DNA of 27,743 bases from ZC4RG29 sp032907565 (GTDB taxonomy: Bacteria > Bacteroidota > Bacteroidia > Cytophagales > Cyclobacteriaceae). Below the pieces are notes generated by a model. The model worked only from the letters and a program-made list of their open reading frames with translations. It was not told the DNA's origin and did no database searches. Both the position numbers and the translations under genes were made by a program. Positions 15,369 through 22,734 of this stretch are shown one piece after another (the stretch's first letter is position 1; the number at the start of each line of letters is the position of its first letter). The stretch is from assembly GCA_032907565.1 (NCBI GenBank), contig JAJJPK010000023.1, positions 1-27,743 on the forward strand. The letters are read 5' to 3'.

Positions 15369-15417
15369 CACCGGATAGACCGGAAACCGTTAGCACAATC
15401 AACTACAATGCAGGAAG

Positions 15418-16185
15418 ATGGGGAAGGACATAGTATTTCACGAAGCGGGGAGTGGAAAGGCTGTTATGCTTATCCATGGATTCCCGATGGCGTCGGCAAT
15501 CTGGAGAGGATTCACAGACAAGCTTTCAGAATCTTTTCGTGTTATAACACCCGACCTTCCCGGGTTTGGCGACAGCCCTCTTCCGGATGGAGCTTTCACC
15601 ATTGACGACATCGCTGACATAATTCTCCGGAAAGCGGACACGTTAGGAATCGATAAGATGGTGGCGATTGGTCACTCGCTTGGCGGCTATGTAACGCTGG
15701 CTATGGTCAATCGTGATCCCGACCGTTTTGCCGGTTTCGGACTCTTTCACTCCACAGCACTTCCCGACTCGGACGAAAAAAAGGCGGCGCGTGATAAGGC
15801 CATTGCATTCATCGGAACGAATGGTGCAGAAGTGTACAGCAGCAATTTCGTTACACCTCTTTTTGCCGACAGCAATCACCCCGATGTACCATTTGTACGA
15901 GAATTGAATATTAGAGCAAATGCAGCAACCCTTGTGGGGTATTTGAAGGCGATGCGCGACCGGCCCGACCGCACCGAAGTGTTAAAATCCTTTCCGCGTC
16001 CTATCCTTTTCATTGCCGGCGGCAAGGACCCGGTAATCCCGCCTGCCGACGTGCGTAAGCAGGCGGAAGCGGCTTCAGAAGCGGTGTTTTATGAGTTGGA
16101 ACATCAGGCGCACATGGCGCTTGTTGAGGATGTTCCTGCAACGTCCTCTCTCGTGTATGATTTTGTGTTAAGATGTTATGAATAA
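15418..16185 (+). CDS. Alpha/beta-hydrolase
   Basis: A 255-residue alpha/beta-hydrolase with a full catalytic triad: nucleophile S87 in GHSLGG, acid D204 in GGKDPVI, and H232 in HQAHMAL. The oxyanion motif HGFP lies at 20-23. There is no signal peptide, so it is cytoplasmic. The fold includes esterases, haloperoxidase-like enzymes and C-C hydrolases; sequence alone does not pick one. It follows dxs by 49 bases without a visible promoter or terminator, so read-through from dxs is likely. A functional link to isoprenoid synthesis is not shown. Confidence 0.85.
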   Translation: MGKDIVFHEAGSGKAVMLIHGFPMASAIWRGFTDKLSESFRVITPDLPGFGDSPLPDGAFTIDDIADIILRKADTLGIDKMVAIGHSLGGYVTLAMVNRDPDRFAGFGLFHSTALPDSDEKKAARDKAIAFIGTNGAEVYSSNFVTPLFADSNHPDVPFVRELNIRANAATLVGYLKAMRDRPDRTEVLKSFPRPILFIAGGKDPVIPPADVRKQAEAASEAVFYELEHQAHMALVEDVPATSSLVYDFVLRCYE

Positions 16186-16350
16186 GCCGTTTGCGAAGGG
16201 CTAGATTTGGGTTTTTCTTGAAAAGAGTATTATATTGTATCATTTTTCAGTGAGTCCCTATACCCTTGTTATCCGGGTCGGAATGGGCAGGGAATTTTTA
16301 AGAGAACTTTGTAAGTAGCTGTATCACTATTAACCAACCTTATACGCTTT

Positions 16351-17100
16351 ATGGAAGAAACTCTTTCCGGACAATACGAATCATGGAACGCGGCGGCACA
16401 GAAAATTGCTTTCGCGCTGTGGGCCGTTGCAATCCTGATCGTGCTGTTGCACGTGATCAGACTTGCGCTCACTACAGACGCAAAGACAAAGTATGATTTC
16501 ATCAATCGTACCGAAATTCGCACCCTGTGGTACGCGTCCATTATTTTGATTGTTGGGTGCTGCTTCTACGCTAACTCCAGGATCACAGAGCTTACCCCGT
16601 TGTGGATCTTCGTGAGGGGTTTCACCACGTTCGCTATGGGTATGATCGTGGCGCTGATTATCCAAAACCTTCTTAAGTTTTACTATCCGTTCTTCATTGA
16701 AAAACGTTTGAAGGTATTGCGTTATCGGCCGAGGATCTCTCCCAAGACTGGTAAGCCCATGAAGCTGCTCAGCGAAGAAGAGGAAGATGCTTACCTGGAC
16801 GAGGGTATGCAAGCTGAAGAAAATGTGTTCTCGATCGACTACGACGTATGGAAGGACGAAGAAACCGGGTACGTCAAGATCGAGAAGTATGCAGGTCACT
16901 TGCACGCGCTGCAGTGCCCTGAATGTAATTACCAGACCTTTAAGGTCGTGAAGGAAGAAATTTTGAAGGCCCCTACCCTTGAGGTCAACGGCGAACTTCT
17001 CAAGCACTTCCAGTGCGGCTACTGTGGCTATAAGGCCAAGAAGTCGGTTGTTCTTCGGATGTCGCAAAAGTTTGAAGAGTCATCCGCAGCCACCGCGTAA
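16351..17100 (+). CDS. Membrane protein with C-terminal zinc-ribbon-like domain
   Basis: A 249-residue protein I do not recognise as a named family. Three membrane segments (about 18-40, 58-76 and 86-112) form the N-terminal half. A cytoplasmic-looking basic and then acidic linker (SEEEEDAYLDEG, 141-152) leads to a C-terminal domain with two CxxC pairs, C189/C192 in CPEC and C222/C225 in CGYC, spaced 29 residues apart. This arrangement is typical of a zinc ribbon. Such proteins may bind nucleic acid or protein at the membrane, but no function is shown. A -7-like GAACTTTG (16304-16311) with one mismatch precedes it, and a strong intrinsic terminator follows. Confidence 0.7.
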   Translation: MEETLSGQYESWNAAAQKIAFALWAVAILIVLLHVIRLALTTDAKTKYDFINRTEIRTLWYASIILIVGCCFYANSRITELTPLWIFVRGFTTFAMGMIVALIIQNLLKFYYPFFIEKRLKVLRYRPRISPKTGKPMKLLSEEEEDAYLDEGMQAEENVFSIDYDVWKDEETGYVKIEKYAGHLHALQCPECNYQTFKVVKEEILKAPTLEVNGELLKHFQCGYCGYKAKKSVVLRMSQKFEESSAATA

Positions 17101-17126
17101 TCTTTGCGAAACGATTTATTCATACC

Positions 17127-17156
17127 GCCCCGACTTCGTCGGGGCTTTTTTATTTT
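17127..17156 (+). terminator. Rho-independent terminator
   Basis: A perfect 8-bp stem GCCCCGAC/GTCGGGGC closes a TTC loop and is followed at once by TTTTTTATTTT. It ends the transcript of the membrane zinc-ribbon gene, 27 bases after its stop codon. It is the only classical intrinsic terminator I see in the window. Confidence 0.9.
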
Positions 17157-17157
17157 A

Positions 17158-17212
17158 AACCGCAGAGGCGGAGTGGCGGAGAGGTAAGAGTCGCGGAGAA
17201 CGCAGAGGGGTT
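17158..17212. repeat. CGCAGAGG-type 7/8-bp degenerate array
   Basis: About six degenerate units (CGCAGAGG, CGGAGTGG, CGGAGAGG, CGCGGAGAA, CGCAGAGG), directly after the terminator. They are GC-rich and unlike the two other arrays beside it. The stretch 17213-17313 between it and the next repeat shows no gene or structure. Confidence 0.55.
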
Positions 17213-17313
17213 CATCCAGATGGACAGTGTGTGCAAGATGTTCCAGTTAGTGGTCAGAGCGCGCGAAGCGTCGCCTTACGGCGACCAGGCCACCGAAAGA
17301 CCTACACACCTAC

Positions 17314-17450
17314 TTCAGGGTACACTCGTGGATAACGCACCAACGTAAACACGTAAACACGTACGCACGTGAACACACCATATTTCTGGGTACGCCCACG
17401 GATAACAGACAACTTCAACACTCCAACACTTCAACACTTCAACACATCAC
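17314..17450. repeat. Tandem 70-bp module, each with four octamers
   Basis: Two diverged copies start at 17314 and 17384. Each has a leader of the form TTCxGGGTACxC...GGATAAC (about 28 bases) followed by four octamers. Copy 1 has ACGTAAAC-type units, and copy 2 has ACTTCAAC-type units. The last units of copy 2 encode the C-terminus and stop of the minus-strand small gene. Confidence 0.7.
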
Positions 17451-17688
17451 AAGGCAACTTAATCTGATCCGAATAAAACTTCATTCGGGAATGCGATTGG
17501 TCAAGGAGCGTGATTTTCTCAATAGAGGCGTGCTTGTGGTTCACAAAGACTTCAAGAAAGAAATCCTCCAACAGGTAAAGGTTGACCTTGTAACCGTAGT
17601 AACGGATGGCCATGACAAACGTACCGCGTTCGTACAGGACGCTGATCTTCCTGGACAGAGGTAGTTTGCTGTAAGCCTTCCAAGTCAT
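17431..17688 (-). CDS. Small hypothetical protein (85 aa)
   Basis: An 85-residue soluble protein I cannot name. It is rich in aromatic and basic residues (RYYGYKVNLYLLEDFF, residues 29-44) and has a mixed alpha/beta look with no signal peptide or membrane segment. Support for a real gene comes from a perfect -7 box TATCTTTG at 17715-17722, about 27 bases before the ATG, and from normal codon use. The last five residues and the stop codon (DVLKC-stop) are encoded by the octamer repeat, so the natural C-terminus may have been remodelled by the repeat. It is divergent from the cytochrome operon. Function unknown. Confidence 0.6.
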   Translation of the reverse strand: MTWKAYSKLPLSRKISVLYERGTFVMAIRYYGYKVNLYLLEDFFLEVFVNHKHASIEKITLLDQSHSRMKFYSDQIKLPCDVLKC

Positions 17689-17714
17689 CGTTATAACACG
17701 TTCAAATGCATCAC

Positions 17715-17722
17715 CAAAGATA
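17715..17722 (-). promoter_or_regulatory. -7 promoter element of the small gene
   Basis: The minus strand reads TATCTTTG, a perfect TAnnTTTG match, 27 bases before the ATG of the 85-residue gene. No TTG was found at the expected -33 distance. Confidence 0.55.
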
Positions 17723-17820
17723 AATAAACGAGCAGTCAGCCACCGTACAGTTCAACGAAAAGTTCGACCGAAAATTGGCTGTTAACGCACGGCCTTTTGC
17801 CCTCAACTTCTTTGCAACGG

Positions 17821-17851
17821 TTGAAAGTATACCAATAAAATTTTAACTTTC
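17821..17851 (+). promoter_or_regulatory. Promoter of the cytochrome operon
   Basis: TTG (17821-17823), then 20 bases, then TAACTTTC (17844-17851). This is the Bacteroidota -33/-7 pattern with one mismatch in the last base. It gives a leader of about 70 nt before the ATG at 17926. Confidence 0.6.
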
Positions 17852-17925
17852 CCTTTACGGTGTGTCCGCGCACGGGCTGCATCGGCGGAATTGCGCTATT
17901 TCACACAAAAAGGGCATAACTAATC

Positions 17926-20223
17926 ATGATCAGGGGGTGTTGCGTCGCGATGTTGGCAGGAGCCATCCTGCTGCTTTCAGGATGCCGGAATACTGCGGAA
18001 GAAAAGTTGCCCGACAAGATCAGCTATAACTTTCATGTACGGCCCATCCTGTCCGACAAATGCTATACGTGCCACGGCCCTGATGCCAACAAGCGGGAAG
18101 CAGGATTGCGCCTCGACCTTCCCGACAGCGCCTACAAGCACCTGAAAGACGACCCCACCGCATTCGCACTCGTACCCGGAAAGCCTGAGGAGTCGCATGT
18201 GTTCCTGCGAATATCGTCGTCCGACAGCAGCGAAATGATGCCGCCGCCTTCTTCAAACCTTAAGCTCTCGGAACGCGACATTCGTATCATAGAAAAATGG
18301 ATCAAACAAGGTGCGAAGTATGAGCCGCACTGGGCGTTTGTTCCGCCCGTCAAACCCGAAGTACCCGATGATGAAGATGAGGCGTGGCCTACTAACGAAA
18401 TCGACCGATTCATCCTGCGCGCACTTGAAGATCGAAACCTCAGCCCAAATGAAACGGCCGACCCGGAACGACTGCTGAAACGCGCAGCCCTCGACATCAC
18501 CGGCCTGCCGCCTACCCTCGAGATGATGGACAGGTTCCTGGCTGACCCTTCATCAGAAGCATTTGAACAGATCGTGGAGGAACTCCTCGCAAGCCCTGCT
18601 TACGGCGAACGGATGGCAGTATACTGGTGCGATGTCGCGCGCTATGCCGACTCGTACGGATACCAGGACGACAACCTCCGGACGCAATGGCCGTGGCGCG
18701 ATTGGGTGATTCACGCCTTCAATACCAACCTTCCGTACGACAAATTCATTACCTGGCAGATTGCCGGTGACATGCTGCCCAATGCCACACTGGAACAAGT
18801 ACTGGCTACCGGCTTCAACCGAAATCACAAATTCACGGAAGAAGGCGGCGTGATCGATGAAGAGTACCGCATCGAATATGTAACCGACAAGACCAACACG
18901 GTTGGTAAAGGCATACTCGCCCTTACCGTCGAATGCGCGAAATGCCACGACCATAAATACGATCCCATTTCACAGAAGGAATATTTCAGCATGTTCGCCT
19001 TTTTCAATAACACGTATGAAAAAGGCTACGAAGGCGACATCACGCAATCACGCCCTGCAAAGCCTCCGCTTCTTGAACTGTCCGACAAACAGGTGCGCGA
19101 AATCCTCACCTTCATAAATAAGAAAGACACGAGCAGCCTCATGGTGTCTGTCATGGGTGAACTCGATACGCCTCGTACCACACGCATCCTCGACCGCGGC
19201 GCATACGACGCGCCGACAACCCCAGTTACACCCGCCACACCGGAAGCAGTGTATCCGTTCAGTGACAATCTTCCGCGGAACCGGCTGGGTCTTGCCCAAT
19301 GGCTCGTCGACGAAAAGAATCCGCTAACGGCTCGGGTATTTGTAAACCGCATGTGGCAGGAATTCTTTGGAACGGGTATCGTTGCTACGTCGGGCGACTT
19401 CGGTATGCAAGGCGAACTGCCGTCGCACCCCGAACTCCTCGACTGGCTTGCCGTTGATTTCATGGAGAACGGTTGGGATATCAAGCGGCTGATCCGCCAG
19501 ATTGTTATGTCGTCAACGTATCGGCAATCGGCAGTCACCACGCCCCGTAAATTAGAACGCGATCCAGATAACAGGTACCTCTCGCGTGCGCCGCGTTTTC
19601 GTCTTTCCTCTGAATTCGTGCGCGACCTGGTGCTGGCCAGCAGCGGACTACTGGTTCGCGACATCGGAGGCCCGAGCGTTAAGCCGTACCAGCCCGCGGG
19701 CATCTGGGAAGCTTCGACATCCGGGCGCGGACTGCTTGCAACTTATCGCCAGGATCATGGCCCCGATCTGTATCGCAGAGGATTGTACACCTTCATAAAA
19801 CTTACAGTGCCGCCACCTTCGCATATCATTTTTGACGGCAGCAACCGCGACCAGTGTGAAGTGCGACGGTTACGCACGAACACGCCCCTACAGGCCCTCG
19901 TTATGCTGAACGATCCGACCGTACTTGAGGCAGCCCGCGTTTTGGCGGGGCGCCTCCTGGATGAGTCTTCCACTGAGCGTGAGAAAATTGAGAAGGCCTT
20001 CCGGTTGATCGTTTGCCGCCGGCCAACCGATGCAGAAATGAATGTGCTGCTGGAATATTACGCCGAAGAAAAAGCCACGCTGGAGACCGACGCGGCGAAA
20101 GCCCGGAAGCTGCTCGACGTCGGAGAATATCCCAAAGCAAACCACGAACCCGTTACGCATGCAGCGCTGATGCAGGTGATCTGTTCGATATACAATCTTG
20201 AAGAAGCTACAACCCGATCGTGA
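17926..20223 (+). CDS. PSCyt1-DUF1549-DUF1553 (PSD1) cytochrome lipoprotein
   Basis: A 765-residue exported lipoprotein of the planctomycete-type cytochrome family. The signal peptide ends in LLSGC (Cys20). PSCyt1 (about 35-120) holds the heme motif CYTCH (C46, C49, H50). DUF1549 (about 150-365) contains a second CxxCH, CAKCHDHK (C337, C340, H341). DUF1553 fills about 455-740 (NRLGLAQWLVDEKNPLTARV, FVNRMWQEFFG, RLRTNTPLQAL). Many relatives carry a carbohydrate-binding insert between the two DUFs; here that gap is short. It is presumably anchored in the envelope facing the periplasm, with covalently bound heme. It heads a four-gene operon, and its stop is two bases before the DUF1501 ATG. Substrate is unknown; oxidative carbohydrate catabolism is a common guess for the family. 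Confidence 0.9.
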   Translation: MIRGCCVAMLAGAILLLSGCRNTAEEKLPDKISYNFHVRPILSDKCYTCHGPDANKREAGLRLDLPDSAYKHLKDDPTAFALVPGKPEESHVFLRISSSDSSEMMPPPSSNLKLSERDIRIIEKWIKQGAKYEPHWAFVPPVKPEVPDDEDEAWPTNEIDRFILRALEDRNLSPNETADPERLLKRAALDITGLPPTLEMMDRFLADPSSEAFEQIVEELLASPAYGERMAVYWCDVARYADSYGYQDDNLRTQWPWRDWVIHAFNTNLPYDKFITWQIAGDMLPNATLEQVLATGFNRNHKFTEEGGVIDEEYRIEYVTDKTNTVGKGILALTVECAKCHDHKYDPISQKEYFSMFAFFNNTYEKGYEGDITQSRPAKPPLLELSDKQVREILTFINKKDTSSLMVSVMGELDTPRTTRILDRGAYDAPTTPVTPATPEAVYPFSDNLPRNRLGLAQWLVDEKNPLTARVFVNRMWQEFFGTGIVATSGDFGMQGELPSHPELLDWLAVDFMENGWDIKRLIRQIVMSSTYRQSAVTTPRKLERDPDNRYLSRAPRFRLSSEFVRDLVLASSGLLVRDIGGPSVKPYQPAGIWEASTSGRGLLATYRQDHGPDLYRRGLYTFIKLTVPPPSHIIFDGSNRDQCEVRRLRTNTPLQALVMLNDPTVLEAARVLAGRLLDESSTEREKIEKAFRLIVCRRPTDAEMNVLLEYYAEEKATLETDAAKARKLLDVGEYPKANHEPVTHAALMQVICSIYNLEEATTRS

Positions 20224-20225
20224 CC

Positions 20226-21680
20226 ATGGAAAAAGAATTGCTTGAATTTGGTTTGAACGTTAACCGACGCCGCTTTCTCTCTCGCCTGAGCCTCGGCATC
20301 GGCAGCGTGGCGCTGGGTTCCTTGCTCATGCCAGGGCTGTTCTCCCGATCCGACGACGACATCGACCTCAATGCCGTAGGCGTGCCCCACTTCGCACCGA
20401 AAGCCAAACGTATTATCTACTTGTTCCAGAATGGTGCGCCCTCGCAACTCGAATCGTTCGACTATAAGCCGATGCTTCGCAAGATGATGGGAGAGGAACT
20501 CCCGGCATCCGTGCGCATGGGACAACGGCTAACGGGAATGACGTCAAATCAGAAATCCTTCCCGTTGGTTGGATCATATTACGACTTCCATCAATACGGC
20601 GACTCGGGTGCATGGATCAGTACGCTCTTTCCGCATACCGCTAAGCTGGTAAACGAAATCTGCATCGTCCGATCGATGTATACCGAAGCGATCAACCACG
20701 ATCCCGCGCTGACGTTTTTCCAAACGGGCGCCCAGCAAGGCAACCGCCCGAGCATGGGTGCGTGGTTGAGCTACGGGTTGGGTAGCGAGAACAAAAACCT
20801 TCCTGCCTTCTGCGTGCTGTTGTCTCGCGGAAAAGGAAACGGCCAGGGTGTATACGCCAAGCTGTGGACGAATGGCTTCCTCGATTCCATCCACCAGGGC
20901 GTTCAATTCAGCAGCGGGGAAGATCCGGTGCTGTACCTCAACAACCAGGAGGGAATGAACATGACGGATCGTCGCCGTATGCTCGACAAGATTGCCTCGC
21001 TTAACGCCATGAACTATGAAGAGATGGGGGATCCTGAAATCCAGACCCGCATTCAGCAATACGAGATGGCGTATCGGATGCAGACCGCCGTTCCCGAAAT
21101 CACAGATGTGTCGCGCGAGCCTGATTCCATCATCAAAATGTATGGTCCCGATTGCCTGGTGCCCGGGACCTATGCCGCCAACTGCCTCCTGGCCCGTAAG
21201 CTGTCTGAAAGCGGCGTACGGTTCGTGCAGTTGTATCACCAGGGGTGGGATCAGCATGGGAACTTACCCAACGAAATGGCTGGGCAGGCGCGCGACGTCG
21301 ACCAGGCCTCTGCTGCCTTGATCATGGACCTGAAACAACGCGGCCTCCTGGACGAAACCCTCGTGATCTGGGGAGGCGAATTCGGTCGCACCAACTACTC
21401 GCAGGGCAAACTGGAGCCCGGTAACTACGGACGCGATCACCATCCCCGCTGCTTCAGCATCTGGATGGCGGGTGGAGGCGTGAAGCCCGGAATCGTATAC
21501 GGGGAAACCGATGATTTCGGATATAATATTGTGAAGGATCCCGTCCATGTTCACGACCTTCACGCGACCATCCTTCACCTGATGGGTCTCGATCACGAGC
21601 GCCTGGTCTTCAAGCACCTCGGCCGACGGTATCGACTCACTGACGTCAGCGGAAAGGTTGTACACGATCTATTAGCCTGA
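20226..21680 (+). CDS. DUF1501 Tat-exported alkaline-phosphatase-fold protein
   Basis: A 484-residue DUF1501 protein, distantly related to sulfatases and alkaline phosphatases. The N-terminus has a twin-arginine motif RRRFL (14-18) before a hydrophobic stretch, so it should be exported folded. Conserved segments include NGAPSQLESFD, a YHQGWDQHGN segment, WGGEFGRT and GRDHHP, the last probably holding metal ligands. DUF1501 genes are almost always paired with PSD1 genes, as here: the ATG is two bases after the PSD1 stop, and a GTG at 20220 overlapping that stop is an alternative start. The pairing implies a joint role in the envelope. No activity has been established that I know of. Confidence 0.9.
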   Translation: MEKELLEFGLNVNRRRFLSRLSLGIGSVALGSLLMPGLFSRSDDDIDLNAVGVPHFAPKAKRIIYLFQNGAPSQLESFDYKPMLRKMMGEELPASVRMGQRLTGMTSNQKSFPLVGSYYDFHQYGDSGAWISTLFPHTAKLVNEICIVRSMYTEAINHDPALTFFQTGAQQGNRPSMGAWLSYGLGSENKNLPAFCVLLSRGKGNGQGVYAKLWTNGFLDSIHQGVQFSSGEDPVLYLNNQEGMNMTDRRRMLDKIASLNAMNYEEMGDPEIQTRIQQYEMAYRMQTAVPEITDVSREPDSIIKMYGPDCLVPGTYAANCLLARKLSESGVRFVQLYHQGWDQHGNLPNEMAGQARDVDQASAALIMDLKQRGLLDETLVIWGGEFGRTNYSQGKLEPGNYGRDHHPRCFSIWMAGGGVKPGIVYGETDDFGYNIVKDPVHVHDLHATILHLMGLDHERLVFKHLGRRYRLTDVSGKVVHDLLA

Positions 21681-21696
21681 CCACACCACCCATTAT

Positions 21697-22716
21697 ATGA
21701 AAAGACGAACCCTGCTCAAGAAAAGCGCCGCCCTCACCATAGGGAGCCTGTTCATAGGACGTGACATGCTCGCGCGCAACAGTGGACCGGTTTACGGTCA
21801 CAACGGTATGCAGTACCGCATGGATGCCGCCTGGGGAAAACTCGATCCGGCGACTCATCCAGTGAACGACTGCCATGAGATGATCCAGGATCGCAAAGGC
21901 CGCATCTTCCTGTTGACGAATGAGACGAAAAACAACATACTCATCTATACGCCTTCGGGAAAGTTGAAAGCAAGTTGGGGTCACGACTACCCCGGTGCAC
22001 ACGGCCTTACGCTTGGCGACAACGAATTGTTCATCACCGATACAAACCGGCACCAGGTTTTTAAGACTACCCTCGACGGGAAGGTCCTGCTCACGATCGA
22101 CTGGCCCCGCGAGTCAGGTGTTTACACCAAAGCAGAGGAGTTCGTACCTACGGAAGTAGCGGTCCGGGATGCAGGAGACTTCTACATCGCCGATGGATAC
22201 GGAGCCCAGTACATCCTGCACTACGACAGCAATGGAAAGCTTCTGTCCTGGTTCGGCGGAAGAGGCGACGGCGATAAACACCTTGATAACGCACACGGTA
22301 TTTGCATCGACAAGCGATCGGGTAAAGAGACACTTCTCGTCACCGACCGCACCCGCAACGCGTTTAAGCGTTTTGATTTGGAAGGCAATCTTCTCCAGGT
22401 AATTCATCTGCCTGGCGCATGCGTCTGCCGGCCAGTGATCCACGGAGATTATCTCTATGCAGCTGTGCTGCGATCGCCTGACCTTGGAGCAGAAGGTACT
22501 GGTTTCGTTACTATACTGGACAAGAACGACCGCGTGGTGTCCAACATCGGCGGAACACCGCCGCAATACGGTTCAGATGGCAAGCTGATGCCCATGTCGC
22601 AGGCGGAAAAGATATTCGTACATCCGCACGATGTGTGTGTCGATAGCGATGAGAACCTGTATGTCGCGCAGTGGGCGTCCGGTAAAGTCTATCCGTACAA
22701 ATTTACACGGGTATAA
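21697..22716 (+). CDS. Tat-exported NHL-repeat beta-propeller
   Basis: A 339-residue protein beginning MKRRTLLKKSAALTIGSLF, a twin-arginine signal. The mature part has about six blades of NHL type, with repeated patterns of hydrophobic strand, turn with Gly/Asp, and LxxD (FLLTNETKN, LFITDTNRHQ, FYIADGYGAQY, LLVTDRTRNA, LYVAQWASGK). NHL propellers bind ligands or proteins; some are lyases or glucono-lactonase-like. A Cys pair (ACVC) lies near residue 243. It starts 16 bases after the DUF1501 stop, so it is in the same operon. It may be the substrate-binding or scaffold part of the complex, which is inference. Confidence 0.85.
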   Translation: MKRRTLLKKSAALTIGSLFIGRDMLARNSGPVYGHNGMQYRMDAAWGKLDPATHPVNDCHEMIQDRKGRIFLLTNETKNNILIYTPSGKLKASWGHDYPGAHGLTLGDNELFITDTNRHQVFKTTLDGKVLLTIDWPRESGVYTKAEEFVPTEVAVRDAGDFYIADGYGAQYILHYDSNGKLLSWFGGRGDGDKHLDNAHGICIDKRSGKETLLVTDRTRNAFKRFDLEGNLLQVIHLPGACVCRPVIHGDYLYAAVLRSPDLGAEGTGFVTILDKNDRVVSNIGGTPPQYGSDGKLMPMSQAEKIFVHPHDVCVDSDENLYVAQWASGKVYPYKFTRV

Positions 22717-22734
22717 TCAGAACACGGGACCGGC

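Noticed and set aside
16381..17067. 228-codon open frame antisense to the membrane zinc-ribbon gene
   Set aside because: The plus-strand frame has clear membrane helices, paired CxxC motifs and a terminator; the antisense frame is its shadow.
17158..17450. Possible CRISPR array
   Set aside because: Repeats are 7-8 bases with no unique spacers and no cas genes nearby.
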